In this document: positions 27,088 to 36,179 of the stretch, piece by piece | How positions within the stretch are numbered: the stretch's first letter is position 1 | How the letters are laid out: each line of letters starts with the position of its first letter | Assembly (NCBI GenBank): GCA_965226915.1 | Contig: CBDDEJ010000011.1 | Span: 124,001 to 188,000 of the forward strand | Length of the DNA: 64,000 nt | Direction: 5' to 3' | Source: Io17-Chloro-G2 sp965226915 | GTDB lineage: Bacteria > Chloroflexota > Dehalococcoidia > Lucifugimonadales > UBA3495 | Translations under genes and position numbers: made by a program | Notes under the pieces: model-generated | What the model was told of the DNA's origin: nothing | Database searches by the model: none | What the model saw: only the letters and a program-made list of their open reading frames with translations

Positions 27088-28299
27088 TTGGACAAATCGG
27101 ACAAACAGGAAAGCGATTACAGCCGCCAGACGGTGAAACGCGGGGAGTTGCGGACCGGATACACCACCGGTTCCTGCGCCGCGGCCGCCGCCAAGGCTGC
27201 GGTTCAATCTCTGCTTACTGGCCAAACAATATCCGAGGTAACCATTCACCTGCCTGTGGGCAAGGACGTGGCCTTCACCATTAACCGCTGCCAACCGATG
27301 GACGGCGGCGCCAGTGTCCTATGCTCGGTGACCAAAGACGGCGGCGACGATCCCGACGTCACCCACGGAGCCGAGATTTGCGTGACTGCTTCCAAAGGGA
27401 TTTCGAGTAACGTCCCGAAAGGTGAGCGTGTGCTCATTACAGGCGGCGTTGGTGTGGGGACGGTCACCCGGCCCGGCACAGGAATTGAAGTTGGCCAGCC
27501 TGCCGTGACCAGGGTGCCCCGGCGGATGATCATCCAGTCGGTGCTGGAAGCCGCTAATGAGCAAGGCTTGCGTGAAGAGACCCGGTTCACCGTGGAGATA
27601 TCGGTCCCAGATGGCGAAGAGATAGCCAAAAAAACCACCAACTCCCGGCTGGGAGTTCTTGGGGGTATATCCATCCTGGGAAGCACCGGAGTGGTTCAGC
27701 CATTTTCCACCGCCGCCTGGCGGGCCAGCGTGCACGTGGCCATCGACGTGGCGGCTGCCAACGACGTGAACCATCTGGTCCTGTCCACCGGCACGAACAG
27801 TGAGATCTTCGCCAAACGCCACCTAGACCTGCCCGACATGGCATACATCGAAGCGGGCATCTTCAGCGGCCCGTCGCTAAAGCGCTGCGTTATGAAGGGT
27901 CGAAACCGCGCCACACACGTGGGAATGGTCGGAAAATTTTCCAAGATGGCCATGGGTTACTTTGTGACCCACGTGGCGGGAAACCGGGTGGACACGGAAT
28001 TTCTGGCGAACCTGGCGGGTCAGTGCGGCGCTTCGTCCGAAATTCAGGAAGAGATTCGCCAGGCCAGCAGCGCCCGGCATTTTCAAGAGATCGCCCAAGC
28101 CAACGATCTGCTATCGGTGTTCCCCTTGATGTGCCGCATGGTTTGTGAAGAGAGCCACAAGCTTCTGGGTGATGACGCCGGCTCCTTGATCGTCGATGCC
28201 ATTTGTTTCGATTTTGACGGCAAACTGCTGGGCCACGCATCCACGTCCCCCGAAGGCGTACCCTTAGTGGCTGGACTCGGTGTGGCTTCCAATGGTTAG
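27088..28299 (+). CDS. cbiD: Cobalt-precorrin-5B C1-methyltransferase
   Basis: 403 aa. The N-terminal RTGYTTGSCAAAAAKAA is the family signature, with GGVGVGTVTRPG and LVLSTGTNSEIFAKRHLDLP further on, and HVGMVGKFSKMAMGYFVTHV near residue 280. Methylates C1 after ring contraction. Start TTG at 27088. A 271-nt gap separates it from cbiX; no riboswitch of the B12 type was recognised there. Overlaps cbiT by 8 nt. Confidence 0.95.
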   Translation: MDKSDKQESDYSRQTVKRGELRTGYTTGSCAAAAAKAAVQSLLTGQTISEVTIHLPVGKDVAFTINRCQPMDGGASVLCSVTKDGGDDPDVTHGAEICVTASKGISSNVPKGERVLITGGVGVGTVTRPGTGIEVGQPAVTRVPRRMIIQSVLEAANEQGLREETRFTVEISVPDGEEIAKKTTNSRLGVLGGISILGSTGVVQPFSTAAWRASVHVAIDVAAANDVNHLVLSTGTNSEIFAKRHLDLPDMAYIEAGIFSGPSLKRCVMKGRNRATHVGMVGKFSKMAMGYFVTHVAGNRVDTEFLANLAGQCGASSEIQEEIRQASSARHFQEIAQANDLLSVFPLMCRMVCEESHKLLGDDAGSLIVDAICFDFDGKLLGHASTSPEGVPLVAGLGVASNG

Positions 28300-28930
28300 A
28301 CAAGCCCCGAGAGAATCCTCCTGTTTGACTTCACAACCGGCAAACCGCACTTTGGGCCTGCGCGACGACGCATTTGAACAGCGGACGCCGCTTAAGGGCC
28401 AGATCACCAAACGCGAGGTCAGGGCACTGGCGCTTTACTCCCTGGGACTGCGGTCCGGCAGTTTGGTTTGGGACATCGGCGCCGGCACGGGGTCTATCTC
28501 CGTGGAAGCCGGTCTCATCGCCAATCAGGGCAGTGTTTACGCCATTGAACGGGACCGGGAGAGCCTTCCCTTGTTGGAGCAAAACATCGCGCGTTGGGGC
28601 GGCTCCAACGTTCAAATCGTTGCCGGCGAAGCGCCCCAGATTCTGGCCGACCTGCCCGACCCCGACTCGGTTTTCATTGGAGGCAGCGGCGGTAATTTAG
28701 ACGCTATCATCGATGAGTCGGCCGGCAGATTGAAACCTGGCGGCCACTTAGTGATAAACTTGGCGGTCTTGGAACGAACCCAATCGGCGTTCCATCGTTT
28801 CAAAGCACTTGGCCTGTCCGCCGAAATGGTGATGATCCACGCAGCCCGAGGCAAAGAAATGCCGGGCGACACGGTCAGGCTGGAATCCCTGAACCCGGTG
28901 TTTGTCTTGACCGGCATCCGGAAAGGCTAA
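28292..28930 (+). CDS. cbiT: Cobalt-precorrin-6B C15-methyltransferase (decarboxylating)
   Basis: 212 aa. GQITKREVRALALYSLGLRSGSLVWDIGAGTGSISVEAG contains SAM motif I of the CbiT type, with FIGGSGGNLD as the characteristic later motif. It is the free-standing CbiT; the partner C5-methyltransferase CbiE is not in this cluster. ATG at 28292 overlaps the cbiD stop by 8 nt. Confidence 0.93.
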   Translation: MVRQAPRESSCLTSQPANRTLGLRDDAFEQRTPLKGQITKREVRALALYSLGLRSGSLVWDIGAGTGSISVEAGLIANQGSVYAIERDRESLPLLEQNIARWGGSNVQIVAGEAPQILADLPDPDSVFIGGSGGNLDAIIDESAGRLKPGGHLVINLAVLERTQSAFHRFKALGLSAEMVMIHAARGKEMPGDTVRLESLNPVFVLTGIRKG

Positions 28931-28934
28931 TTCT

Positions 28935-29675
28935 GTGACTACTTCAGAATCACGATCGCAAGCTAACACGGGCAATCCCGGCTGCCTCTACGGTGTCGGG
29001 GTAGGACCCGGCGACCCGGAACTGCTAACCCGCAAGGCGCTTCGCATCATTCAGCAGGCGCCCGTGATATGCACGCCCCAATCCGAGACTAGCACCGAAA
29101 GTTATGCCCTGGAGATCGTTGGCGAGTTCTTGGACCTTTCGAAACAGGAGATCTTGCGGCTCACCTTCCCCACCGACGACGCCGAGGGCGCCGCGGGAGT
29201 GTGGCGAAGGGGCGCCGACACCATCGCCGAGAAGTTGCTGGCCGGCCAAGATGTCGCTTTCATCACCGAGGGCGACCCCATGCTTTACAGCACGTTCGCC
29301 TACATACTGGAAGGAATCACGTCGGCCCACCCGTCGATTCCAGTCGAGGTCGTTCCCGGTGTGTCATCGGTGATGGCGGCGGCGGCCAGCGCGGCGATTC
29401 CCCTGGTGACCCATGGCCAAAGACTGGCCATTCTTCCCGCCGTCTACGGTATCGACGACCTTCGGGAAGCTATCGCCAACTACGACACGATAGTATTGAT
29501 GAAGGTCAACCGCACACTATTACAGGCCTTGGCGAACCTGGAAACGTTGGGGCTGGCAGGCAAGGGAATTTACGTGCGGAGGGCATCCACAGCCAGCGAA
29601 CGAGTGGTTACCGACTTGAGCCAACTCACGGAAGAAGACCTGGATTATTTTTCACTGTTGATAATCAGAAAGTAG
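28935..29675 (+). CDS. cbiL: Cobalt-precorrin-2 C20-methyltransferase
   Basis: 246 aa tetrapyrrole methylase. YGVGVGPGDPELLTRKALRII is the N-terminal loop, FITEGDPMLYSTFAYI the GDP-x2-YS motif typical of CbiL/CobI, and VEVVPGVSSVMAAAA the third. Start GTG at 28935, only 4 nt after cbiT. Confidence 0.94.
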   Translation: MTTSESRSQANTGNPGCLYGVGVGPGDPELLTRKALRIIQQAPVICTPQSETSTESYALEIVGEFLDLSKQEILRLTFPTDDAEGAAGVWRRGADTIAEKLLAGQDVAFITEGDPMLYSTFAYILEGITSAHPSIPVEVVPGVSSVMAAAASAAIPLVTHGQRLAILPAVYGIDDLREAIANYDTIVLMKVNRTLLQALANLETLGLAGKGIYVRRASTASERVVTDLSQLTEEDLDYFSLLIIRK

Positions 29676-29679
29676 GAAT

Positions 29680-30564
29680 ATGGTAGAAAGTATAAAACCC
29701 ACCGGAAAGGTTTACATCATTGGCGGCGGGCCCGGCGACCCCGAGTTGCTGACCCTCAAGGCCAAGCGGATCATCGAGTCCGCGGACGTCATCATCTATG
29801 CCGACTCGCTCGTGCACCCGTCGGTCCTTGATTTCGCCAAGCCCGGCGCCGAGGTCCACGGCAGCCGGGTTCTTGAACTGGGAGAGATCATGACCCTGAC
29901 CATGGATGCGGTCTCCCAGGGAAAGACGGTGGCCCGGATCCAGAGCGGAGACCCGGCGATATACGGCGCCACCTTCGAACAGATGCGTCTTTTGGAAAAA
30001 GAAGGCGTGGAATACGAGGTCATCCCCGGCGTAAGCGCCGCCTTCGCCGCCGCGGCCGTGCTCAAAGCGGAGCTTACGGTCCCAGAAGTCTCTCAAACAG
30101 TGATTATGACCAGGGCCGAGGGGCGTGTCGGAATGCCGGAAGGCGAAAAACTAGCGGCCCTGGCGGCCCACGGCTGCACCCTGATAATCTTCCTCAGCGT
30201 CACCAGAATGACCAAGGTCGTCCGGGAACTGACCCAAGCAGGGTACCCTAGGTCCACGCCGGTGGCCGTGGTTTACCGGGTAGGCTGGCCCGAAGAAAAG
30301 GTCGTTCGCGGAACGCTGGCCGATATCGCCAAAAAGGTGCGCGAGGCCAAAATCACCCTCCAGGCGCTTATCATGGTCGGTAATGTAGTCGATCCGGAAA
30401 TCAACCGTTCGGGCCTTGACGAAGAAGACCAGGTGGCCACGTCCCATCTTTATTCCAAGGATTACACCCACCTCTACCGGAACGGCCGGCGGCCCAGACC
30501 CAAAAGCGCCCTCCCGGCCAGAACTCCAGACCTGGATGCCGCGGCGGTTGCCCCTCAGGATTAG
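29680..30564 (+). CDS. cbiF: Cobalt-precorrin-4 C11-methyltransferase
   Basis: 294 aa. VYIIGGGPGDPELLTLKAKRII and RIQSGDPAIYGATFEQM, followed by VIPGVSAAFAAAA, give the CbiF/CobM type. A short hydrophilic C-terminal tail (HLYRNGRRPRPKSALPARTP) extends beyond the usual fold. ATG 4 nt after the cbiL stop. Confidence 0.94.
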   Translation: MVESIKPTGKVYIIGGGPGDPELLTLKAKRIIESADVIIYADSLVHPSVLDFAKPGAEVHGSRVLELGEIMTLTMDAVSQGKTVARIQSGDPAIYGATFEQMRLLEKEGVEYEVIPGVSAAFAAAAVLKAELTVPEVSQTVIMTRAEGRVGMPEGEKLAALAAHGCTLIIFLSVTRMTKVVRELTQAGYPRSTPVAVVYRVGWPEEKVVRGTLADIAKKVREAKITLQALIMVGNVVDPEINRSGLDEEDQVATSHLYSKDYTHLYRNGRRPRPKSALPARTPDLDAAAVAPQD

Positions 30565-30587
30565 CAGACAGCAATGGGTCTTGGCCG

Positions 30588-31742
30588 ATGACAGAAAGAA
30601 CCGCAGTAATCGCTATTTCCCGAAACGGGTCGGCCTTGGCGCGCCAGTTGTCGGCTTCCCTGGGAGAAGAATCCACCCTGTTCTTGGACCGCCGGTTCAT
30701 GGACGGCGGCGAAGACGCGACAGCCTTTGATCTGCCTGTCCGCCCTGTGGTTGAAACGGCGTTCGACGAATTTCAACGCTTGGTCCTCTTCATGCCCGTG
30801 GGCGCGGCCGTGCGTCTGCTGGCGCCCCGGTTAGCCCATAAACACCATGATCCGGCGGTAGTTTGCGTGGACGACGCCGGGCGTTTTGCCGTGAGCCTGC
30901 TTTCGGGACACGTTGGCGGCGCCGACGAGTTGACCCGGCAGGTTGCCTCCATCTTAGGCGGCGAGGCGGTCATCACCTCGGCATCCCACGTCTCCAAAAC
31001 CCTAGCAGTTGACCTGTTAGGCAAAGAGTTTGGCTGGAAGCTGACTTCCTCATCCACAGCGGTGACCAGAGTCAGCGCGGCGGTGATCAATGGCGAGCCC
31101 ACCGGCGTGTTCCAATCCGCCGGAGAAACCGGCTGGTGGCCGGAAGGGCGGCCCTTGCCCGAGAACATTCAAGTGTTTCCATCCCTGGAAGCCTTGGCGT
31201 CGTCGTCTTGCGCCGCGGCTTTACTGATAACCGATGAAACGATACCAGATGCATTGGCGGCTATGGAAAGCAGTGGCAAAAGGGTGGCGGTCTTCCGGCC
31301 CCGCAGTTTGGTGGTGGGTATGGGGTGCCGAAAAGGGGCGCCGGTCGAAGAGTTGGACCAGCTTTTGGCTAGCGCGTTCCAACGTTATGGCCTGGCTCGG
31401 GAATCCATCTCCTGCATCTCAACCGCCGAGATCAAGCGCGACGAACCAGGAATTTTGCAGTTGGCGGAGAAATACGGAGTGGCCGTTCTGTGTTACGGGA
31501 CTGACGAATTGAACGGCATGTTTCAGGAGGGGGGAAATCCCCCCAACCCCCTTTCGGGAAAGGTGGGAGAGAACCCTAAGTTGTTGGCGAGGGACCCGGC
31601 ATCGGCTCCATACCGGCTGTTGGGGGTCTGGGGCGTTTCCGAACCGGCCGCGCTTTTGGCCTCGGGCGCGGCTGAGTTACTGGTGGCCAAGGAAAAATCA
31701 GCGCGGGCGACCATTGCCGTGGCCCGAAAGGTTTTTGGGTAA
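30588..31742 (+). CDS. cbiG: Cobalt-precorrin-5A hydrolase
   Basis: Opens the delta-lactone with loss of acetaldehyde. 384 aa: N-terminal CbiG domain (LFMPVGAAVRLLAPRLAHKHHDPAVV), central linker, and C-terminal domain starting VVGMGCRKGAP with STAEIKRDEPGI. A proline-rich segment (GGNPPNPLSGKVGENPKL) appears to be an in-frame insertion of a dispersed repeat just before LLARDPASAP. ATG at 30588, 23 nt after cbiF. The domains flanking the insertion are intact. Confidence 0.93.
   Translation: MTERTAVIAISRNGSALARQLSASLGEESTLFLDRRFMDGGEDATAFDLPVRPVVETAFDEFQRLVLFMPVGAAVRLLAPRLAHKHHDPAVVCVDDAGRFAVSLLSGHVGGADELTRQVASILGGEAVITSASHVSKTLAVDLLGKEFGWKLTSSSTAVTRVSAAVINGEPTGVFQSAGETGWWPEGRPLPENIQVFPSLEALASSSCAAALLITDETIPDALAAMESSGKRVAVFRPRSLVVGMGCRKGAPVEELDQLLASAFQRYGLARESISCISTAEIKRDEPGILQLAEKYGVAVLCYGTDELNGMFQEGGNPPNPLSGKVGENPKLLARDPASAPYRLLGVWGVSEPAALLASGAAELLVAKEKSARATIAVARKVFG
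31527..31572. repeat. Repeat-derived insertion in cbiG
   Basis: A G-run, AAAT, C-run palindrome (GGGGGGAAATCCCCCC) is followed by AACCCCCTTTCGGGAAAGGT, resembling the C-rich/AAGG elements at 62279-62350. The stretch is translated as part of CbiG. Confidence 0.6.
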
Positions 31743-31747
31743 CATCA

Positions 31748-32533
31748 ATGGCATCCAACCCTGAAAGCCCGGGAATCATATATCTGGTTGGCCTGGGTCC
31801 CGGCGACGCGGCGTATTTGAATCCTAGCGCGGCGGCCGCCTTGCGGGAGTGCGACGCCGTAGTGGGGTTCCGGGGATACATAGAGATGGCCGGCGATCTG
31901 CTGGAAGGCAAAGAACTCGTTTCCATGGAACTTGGCCAAGAGTTGGAAAGGGCAGCCAAAGCCGTGGACCTGGCGTCGGCAGGCCGGGCAGTGGCGGTCG
32001 TATCCTCCGGAGACCCTGGGATCTACGGTATGTCCGGCCCCGTGTTTCAGGTGCTGACCGACCGGGATTGGGATGGACAAAACCCTCGTTTGGAATCGGT
32101 TCCCGGCATCACCGCTATGCAGGCCGCCGCGGCGCTGTTGGGCGCTCCTTTGATGCAGGATTTTTGCGCCATCAGCCTGAGCGACCTGATGACTCCTTGG
32201 GAAACCATCAAGCTGAGGCTGGAGTCGGCCGCCAAAGGCGACTTCGTGGTGTCGCTCTACAATCCCCGCAGCCAAAGGCGCCAGTGGCAGTTGCTGGAAG
32301 CGCGCCGGATACTCATGGAACACCGGTCGGGAGAAACGCCCGTGGGAATTGTCGGCGATGCTTTTCGACCCAACCAGCGCGTCACCATCACCGATCTGGA
32401 CCACCTGGAAGAGGTCAGTCCGCAGATAGACATGGTGACCACCGTGGTCATAGGAAACAGCACCACCTATCTGCATCAAGGCCGCGTGATCACCCCCAGG
32501 GGCTACGAGAAAAAAGCATCCAGACCGGCCTGA
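31748..32533 (+). CDS. cbiH: Cobalt-precorrin-3B C17-methyltransferase
   Basis: Ring-contracting methylase, 261 aa. IIYLVGLGPGDAAYLNPSA and VVSSGDPGIYGMSGPVF, then ESVPGITAMQAAAALLGAPLMQDFCAISLSDLMTPW, match CbiH/CobJ. The C-terminal DHLEEVSPQIDMVTTVVIGNS is also typical. Starts 5 nt after cbiG. Last of the co-directional cbi genes. cbiE, cbiJ (precorrin-6A reductase) and cbiA are not visible in the window. Confidence 0.94.
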   Translation: MASNPESPGIIYLVGLGPGDAAYLNPSAAAALRECDAVVGFRGYIEMAGDLLEGKELVSMELGQELERAAKAVDLASAGRAVAVVSSGDPGIYGMSGPVFQVLTDRDWDGQNPRLESVPGITAMQAAAALLGAPLMQDFCAISLSDLMTPWETIKLRLESAAKGDFVVSLYNPRSQRRQWQLLEARRILMEHRSGETPVGIVGDAFRPNQRVTITDLDHLEEVSPQIDMVTTVVIGNSTTYLHQGRVITPRGYEKKASRPA

Positions 32534-32779
32534 TTGAATTGGGCAGTGCTGCCCTCGTCTATCTCCTGTACAAATCCGTGCGTTTACGGCGTTGAACTCG
32601 CCGGTGCCGGAGGGGAAGGCGCTCCCGTGCTTGTAAATGTGTCCAGCTGACAGGGCGGCCGTCAGCCGTCAGCACTGCCTTCAGACGTGGCAAGGAACTA
32701 AAACTCTTTGGTTACGTCATTATCAATGGACAGCGTATATGAAGCCGCTGGCCCAAATCGAAACAAAGGTTGAACCCCC

Positions 32780-33517
32780 ATGCATTTCATAGTCATAATA
32801 GCCATCTCGGTCCTGGGTGGAGCGTTGATCGCTGGCGGCTTCGTTGGCTATCGCCGCAGCCTGACCACCGGCGCGAAGGTGGTTAGCGCCGCCGGAGTCG
32901 CGGCCGGATTGGTTATGTGGGCGGTGCTTTTACTTATCGTCCCGGTATCATCCAACACTGAGACGCAGCCGCAACCCATCGTCGAAACAACAGTCATGCC
33001 AGACCCTGCCTCGGGTTCGGCGGGGGCCGCCATCGTGTCCACCCGCATAACCCTGGATAGCTTTGAAGATCTGCTGACCCTGGAAGATATCAAAGCCGTT
33101 TCTCCTGTAGAGAATTTGGATTCGGAAATCACCGATTATAAAGAGCAGGCCGGACAGGTGGACCCGGGGCAGGTTCAGGATATGCGAAGCTGGTACGGCT
33201 TTACCGTATCTTCCAGGGGCGGCAATCCCGGCCTGACAATGACCGTCATAGACTTTGATTCCGTAGCCGCGGCAAGCAGGCATTACGAGTTTGTCGCGGC
33301 GGACGATCTGCTTCCCATGGATACGACGGTGGGCGATCTCTCCGCTCTCGCCGAATTCAATAATCAAGGCATCGGGAGCATGCTGGTGTTCATCCAAGGG
33401 AATGCCATGGTCTCCCTCCACACAACCGTGGGAGCGGGCCAGCTTCCGCTGATGACAAGGGAAAGCCTGGTGGAGATGGCAACCCTTGTTTCGGACCGTT
33501 TGGAGACGGACGGTTAA
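32780..33517 (+). CDS. Hypothetical membrane-anchored protein
   Basis: Unrecognised. 245 aa with two N-terminal transmembrane segments (IVIIAISVLGGALIAGGF and a second around VAAGLVMWAVLLLIVP), followed by a roughly 170-residue extracytoplasmic domain rich in Asp and Glu. The domain contains repeated strand-like parts (ITLDSFEDLLTLEDIKAV, LTMTVIDFDSVAAASRHYEF) that resemble lipoproteins which carry a beta-rich soluble domain. ATG at 32780. It is set apart from the cbi genes by 246 nt. Confidence 0.6.
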   Translation: MHFIVIIAISVLGGALIAGGFVGYRRSLTTGAKVVSAAGVAAGLVMWAVLLLIVPVSSNTETQPQPIVETTVMPDPASGSAGAAIVSTRITLDSFEDLLTLEDIKAVSPVENLDSEITDYKEQAGQVDPGQVQDMRSWYGFTVSSRGGNPGLTMTVIDFDSVAAASRHYEFVAADDLLPMDTTVGDLSALAEFNNQGIGSMLVFIQGNAMVSLHTTVGAGQLPLMTRESLVEMATLVSDRLETDG

Positions 33518-33611
33518 CCCTCTCCAAAGACGTAGGATCCAGATCGCCCGGTCGTCACCCGGTCGTCGCTAGGAAGAGGATGCGCTAATCCCCGCAACAG
33601 GCGCCATCGGC

Positions 33612-33773
33612 ATGAATAAAGCAGAACGGCGAGACCAAAAACGAACGAGGGCGTTGGCTAAGAAAAGGCGGGCTTCCAACCGCAAGGTGATACGCCTGCT
33701 GGAGCTGAAGATATTCGGCGGGAACCGCAAACGCGCCCCGGAGCCGCATGTCCGTCGAAGCATCCGGTCTTAG
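33612..33773 (+). CDS. Small very basic protein (53 aa), uncertain
   Basis: An ATG-started frame with about 19 Arg/Lys/His in 53 residues (NKAERRDQKRTRALAKKRRA near the start, RKRAPEPHVRRSIRS at the end). No family recognised and no clear ribosome-binding site. It could be a nucleic-acid-binding peptide or a random frame. Confidence 0.3.
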   Translation: MNKAERRDQKRTRALAKKRRASNRKVIRLLELKIFGGNRKRAPEPHVRRSIRS

Positions 33774-34369
33774 GCGGTATTAGTGGGGAAACCGAATCGC
33801 GCTCGGAGGCCGAGCGTTTCCCCAAATGTTTTTTGAATCGCGATTACCCGTGGTTACAACGTTTCAATAGGATTCCAAACCCTTGCCGCGCTGTATCTTA
33901 CTGGTGTCAGCACCACCGTCCGAGCTGGACTGCGGCCAGCAGCGAGATTTATAAGGTTCTGAACTTTGCCCCCGTACGCCGCGGTTACCTGATGCCAATC
34001 CACTTCTACTAATCCATTCGGCATCGCCACGCACCTGCACCGGCGGTCCATCTAGAATCGCCCGGATAACCAGCCTTCGGAACACAGATTGCTTGGACAG
34101 TAATCGGGCCGCCACGAGATTCCTGTATTTATATATTACTATTCCAACATATATAATTTAATAGATGACTCTAAATAAATTTATATGATTTACATATTCT
34201 ATAACAATACATTAGAATCTAATCATGTTTCATAGTACCCCGAAACGTCGTGTTCAATCATCATTTTCGATTTGGGGAATAGACTGATCAGCAAAGTCAT
34301 GTGAATACCACCAGCGGGTTCGAACGCCGTCCGAGGCTATGTGATCTCTCAAGAATGTAGGAGGTTCAA
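33774..34369. other. AT-rich gap with a possible gene remnant
   Basis: About 600 nt without a convincing gene. On the minus strand 33854-34115 two adjacent frames (FRRLVIRAILDGPPVQVR and VAMPNGLVEVDWHQVTAAYG) look like one broken coding tail, not assignable to a family. Bases 34115-34250 are strikingly AT-rich compared with the rest of the window (long runs such as TATATAATTTAATAG). The promoter and ribosome-binding site (AGGAGG, 34359-34364) of the next gene lie at its end. Confidence 0.6.
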
Positions 34370-35620
34370 ATGCGAGTGCTGTTGATTGTCCCGCCGAACG
34401 AGGGCCTTGAAGAATCCGCGGCTTTGGGGATCGGAGCCGCTCCAGGTGTTGGGCCGGACGCAACCACTTTCATCGATCCCCAGAATGTGAAGAAGCTTCC
34501 GGGCTTTCAGATCGATGAAGGCTTCCCGGCGGTCGCCACCGAACGGACCACGGCGCAGGGATGTTTTGAAGTTGCCCTGGGAGTAAAATCTGCCACAGAA
34601 GCAAGTCAGGATGCGGAGCGAATTGGCACTGGATTTGTAATCCGCGGTCACCTGGACCCTGAATCACTTGATGCAGCGACGGCCGAGTCGATGCTGCCAA
34701 ACGGCGCCCAGGGCCTCTACAGCGATCGGGACATCGCTTCCATGCCAACTTGCGGAAGTGACCCCGCCCTGGGAACGGCTGCCGATTTGGCGAGGCGGCT
34801 TGGCGTGGGGATGCTTCATGCCCAAGACTATGACGGACGCACCGCCGCAGTGGCCATAGTCGACAGCCGGATCAATCTAAACCACTTGCGCTCCAGGGGC
34901 CAGTCGCCGCGCCTAGATCCTCACCTGAGTTGGACTCCAAATTCTTCCCTAGTACCTGGAAATCTGCCGGTCGACCACGGAACCATGACTGCTTACAACG
35001 TGGGACTGGTGGCGCCTGAGGCGACGTTGCTCGACCATGCGGTGCTCTTGTCACGCAGGTCCGGGGGATCGGTTATGGATGGAATCCTTAGCGACGCTGT
35101 GCGCAGTTATAGTGTGCTGTTAACCATCATGAGTCTGCCAGAAAGCGAGCGCCGATATTCATCTTTGATCGTCTCCAACAGTTGGGGAATGTTCCATGAG
35201 TCGTGGGACTTCCCTCCAGGACATCCGGGACGTTATGCGGACCAACCTAACCATCCGTTTAATCAGATAGTCGGGAGCTTAGCGGGGAGTGGCGCCGATA
35301 TCCTTTTCGCGGCGGGTAATTGTGGGGTCATTTGTCCCGATGGACGATGTCAAGGCACAACGGTGAACACCATCATGGGCGCGAACAGCCACCCGGAGGT
35401 GATGTGCATAGCCAATGTTTCCGACTGTGACGTAACCCGTTGCAGTCGGAAACATTGGCTCAACCACCAGGGCAGACTATACAGTCATCGGAAATACCGT
35501 GAATCTTGCATCCCGTCTTGCCGGCAAGGCGGAGCCGGGACAGATACTCATCACCGAGAGGACCTTGGTTACCGCTCGCGAGATCGTAGACGCGACCGAG
35601 TTCGAGCAAGTGGAGCTTAG
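34370..35620 (+). pseudogene. Truncated S8 (subtilisin-like) peptidase joined to a cyclase remnant
   Basis: The frame begins MRVLLIVPPNEG and reads through subtilase landmarks: catalytic Asp in AVAIVDSRINLNHL, catalytic His in VDHGTMTAYNVG, and the oxyanion region in ADILFAAGNCGVICPDG. The sequence then breaks at a 17-bp inverted repeat (35411-35459), and the catalytic Ser (GTS) region is missing. Beyond the repeat, the DNA in another frame encodes a nucleotide-cyclase C-terminus. The residues after about 352 are therefore not subtilase, and the protein is probably inactive. Confidence 0.75.
35411..35459. repeat. 17-bp perfect inverted repeat at a gene junction
   Basis: Arms GCCAATGTTTCCGACTG (35411-35427) and CAGTCGGAAACATTGGC (35443-35459), loop 15 nt. 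It marks the exact point where subtilase homology ends and cyclase homology begins in another frame. Confidence 0.9.
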
Positions 35621-35675
35621 GGGTGTCACCCGTCCCATAAGGATATACGGTGTCGAGGAGTCGGCGGCTACCTAG
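35460..35675 (+). pseudogene. Fragment of a class III nucleotidyl cyclase C-terminus
   Basis: In the frame starting near 35472 it reads ADYTVIGNTVNLASRLAGKA, continues PGQILITERTLVTA and ends RIYGVEESAAT before TAG. YTVIGNTVNLASRL is the distinctive CHD (class III cyclase) segment. No start or N-terminus is present. The stop TAG shares bases with the CTAG that bounds the first MITE copy. Confidence 0.8.
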
Positions 35676-35847
35676 AGGTCTGGCCGGAAAGCCATTGGCC
35701 GGGTTTCGCGCTACGCCAGACAGACGTATTATAGTCTTATGTGGCATGATAGTGTCTGTAATACGGTTCAAGCACCCACTGTTACATCGATAATCGTCGC
35801 TAAGAAAACGGCAGCTTGGAGAGAATCGGGGTTTCCGTCCGAGTTTC
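35675..35847 (-). mobile_element. MITE-1 copy 1 (173 bp)
   Basis: Flanked by TA on both sides inside CTAG (35672-35675 and 35847-35850), like IS630/Tc1-mariner-type elements. Same 173-bp length as four other copies in the window, in the opposite orientation to copies 3-5. No transposase is encoded. Its terminal inverted repeats are imperfect. Confidence 0.85.
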
Positions 35848-35850
35848 TAG

Positions 35851-36179
35851 ACACACTGCCGCCTCGCCCACGATCCGCCTGCCTAAATTGCCCTTCGATC
35901 CCATTGGGGTCCTGTCCACTTGCGCCCGGAACACCTTGGGGTGGTGGAGGATGCGTCCGCCGGTTGGCTACGGCCCATTTCCCGCGTTGGTTCAAAAACT
36001 TAACCCAACAGGGACCAAGATTTACCGGGATTGTCACCGATGTTCAGCATAATGGGCATCGACAGGAACTTCCGGGAATCATTTAGGAACTTTCTGGGAC
36101 AAAAAGCGGACGCCTCTAATGCCAAAATGCGCCCGTGCTTCCCGTCCTATCAAAAATAAACCACAGAGGATGTTGCGCG
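35851..36179. other. Gap without recognisable genes
   Basis: About 330 nt between MITE-1 copy 1 and the next gene. Frames of 80-115 codons on both strands have no recognisable domain. I see no RNA gene or repeat here. Confidence 0.5.
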
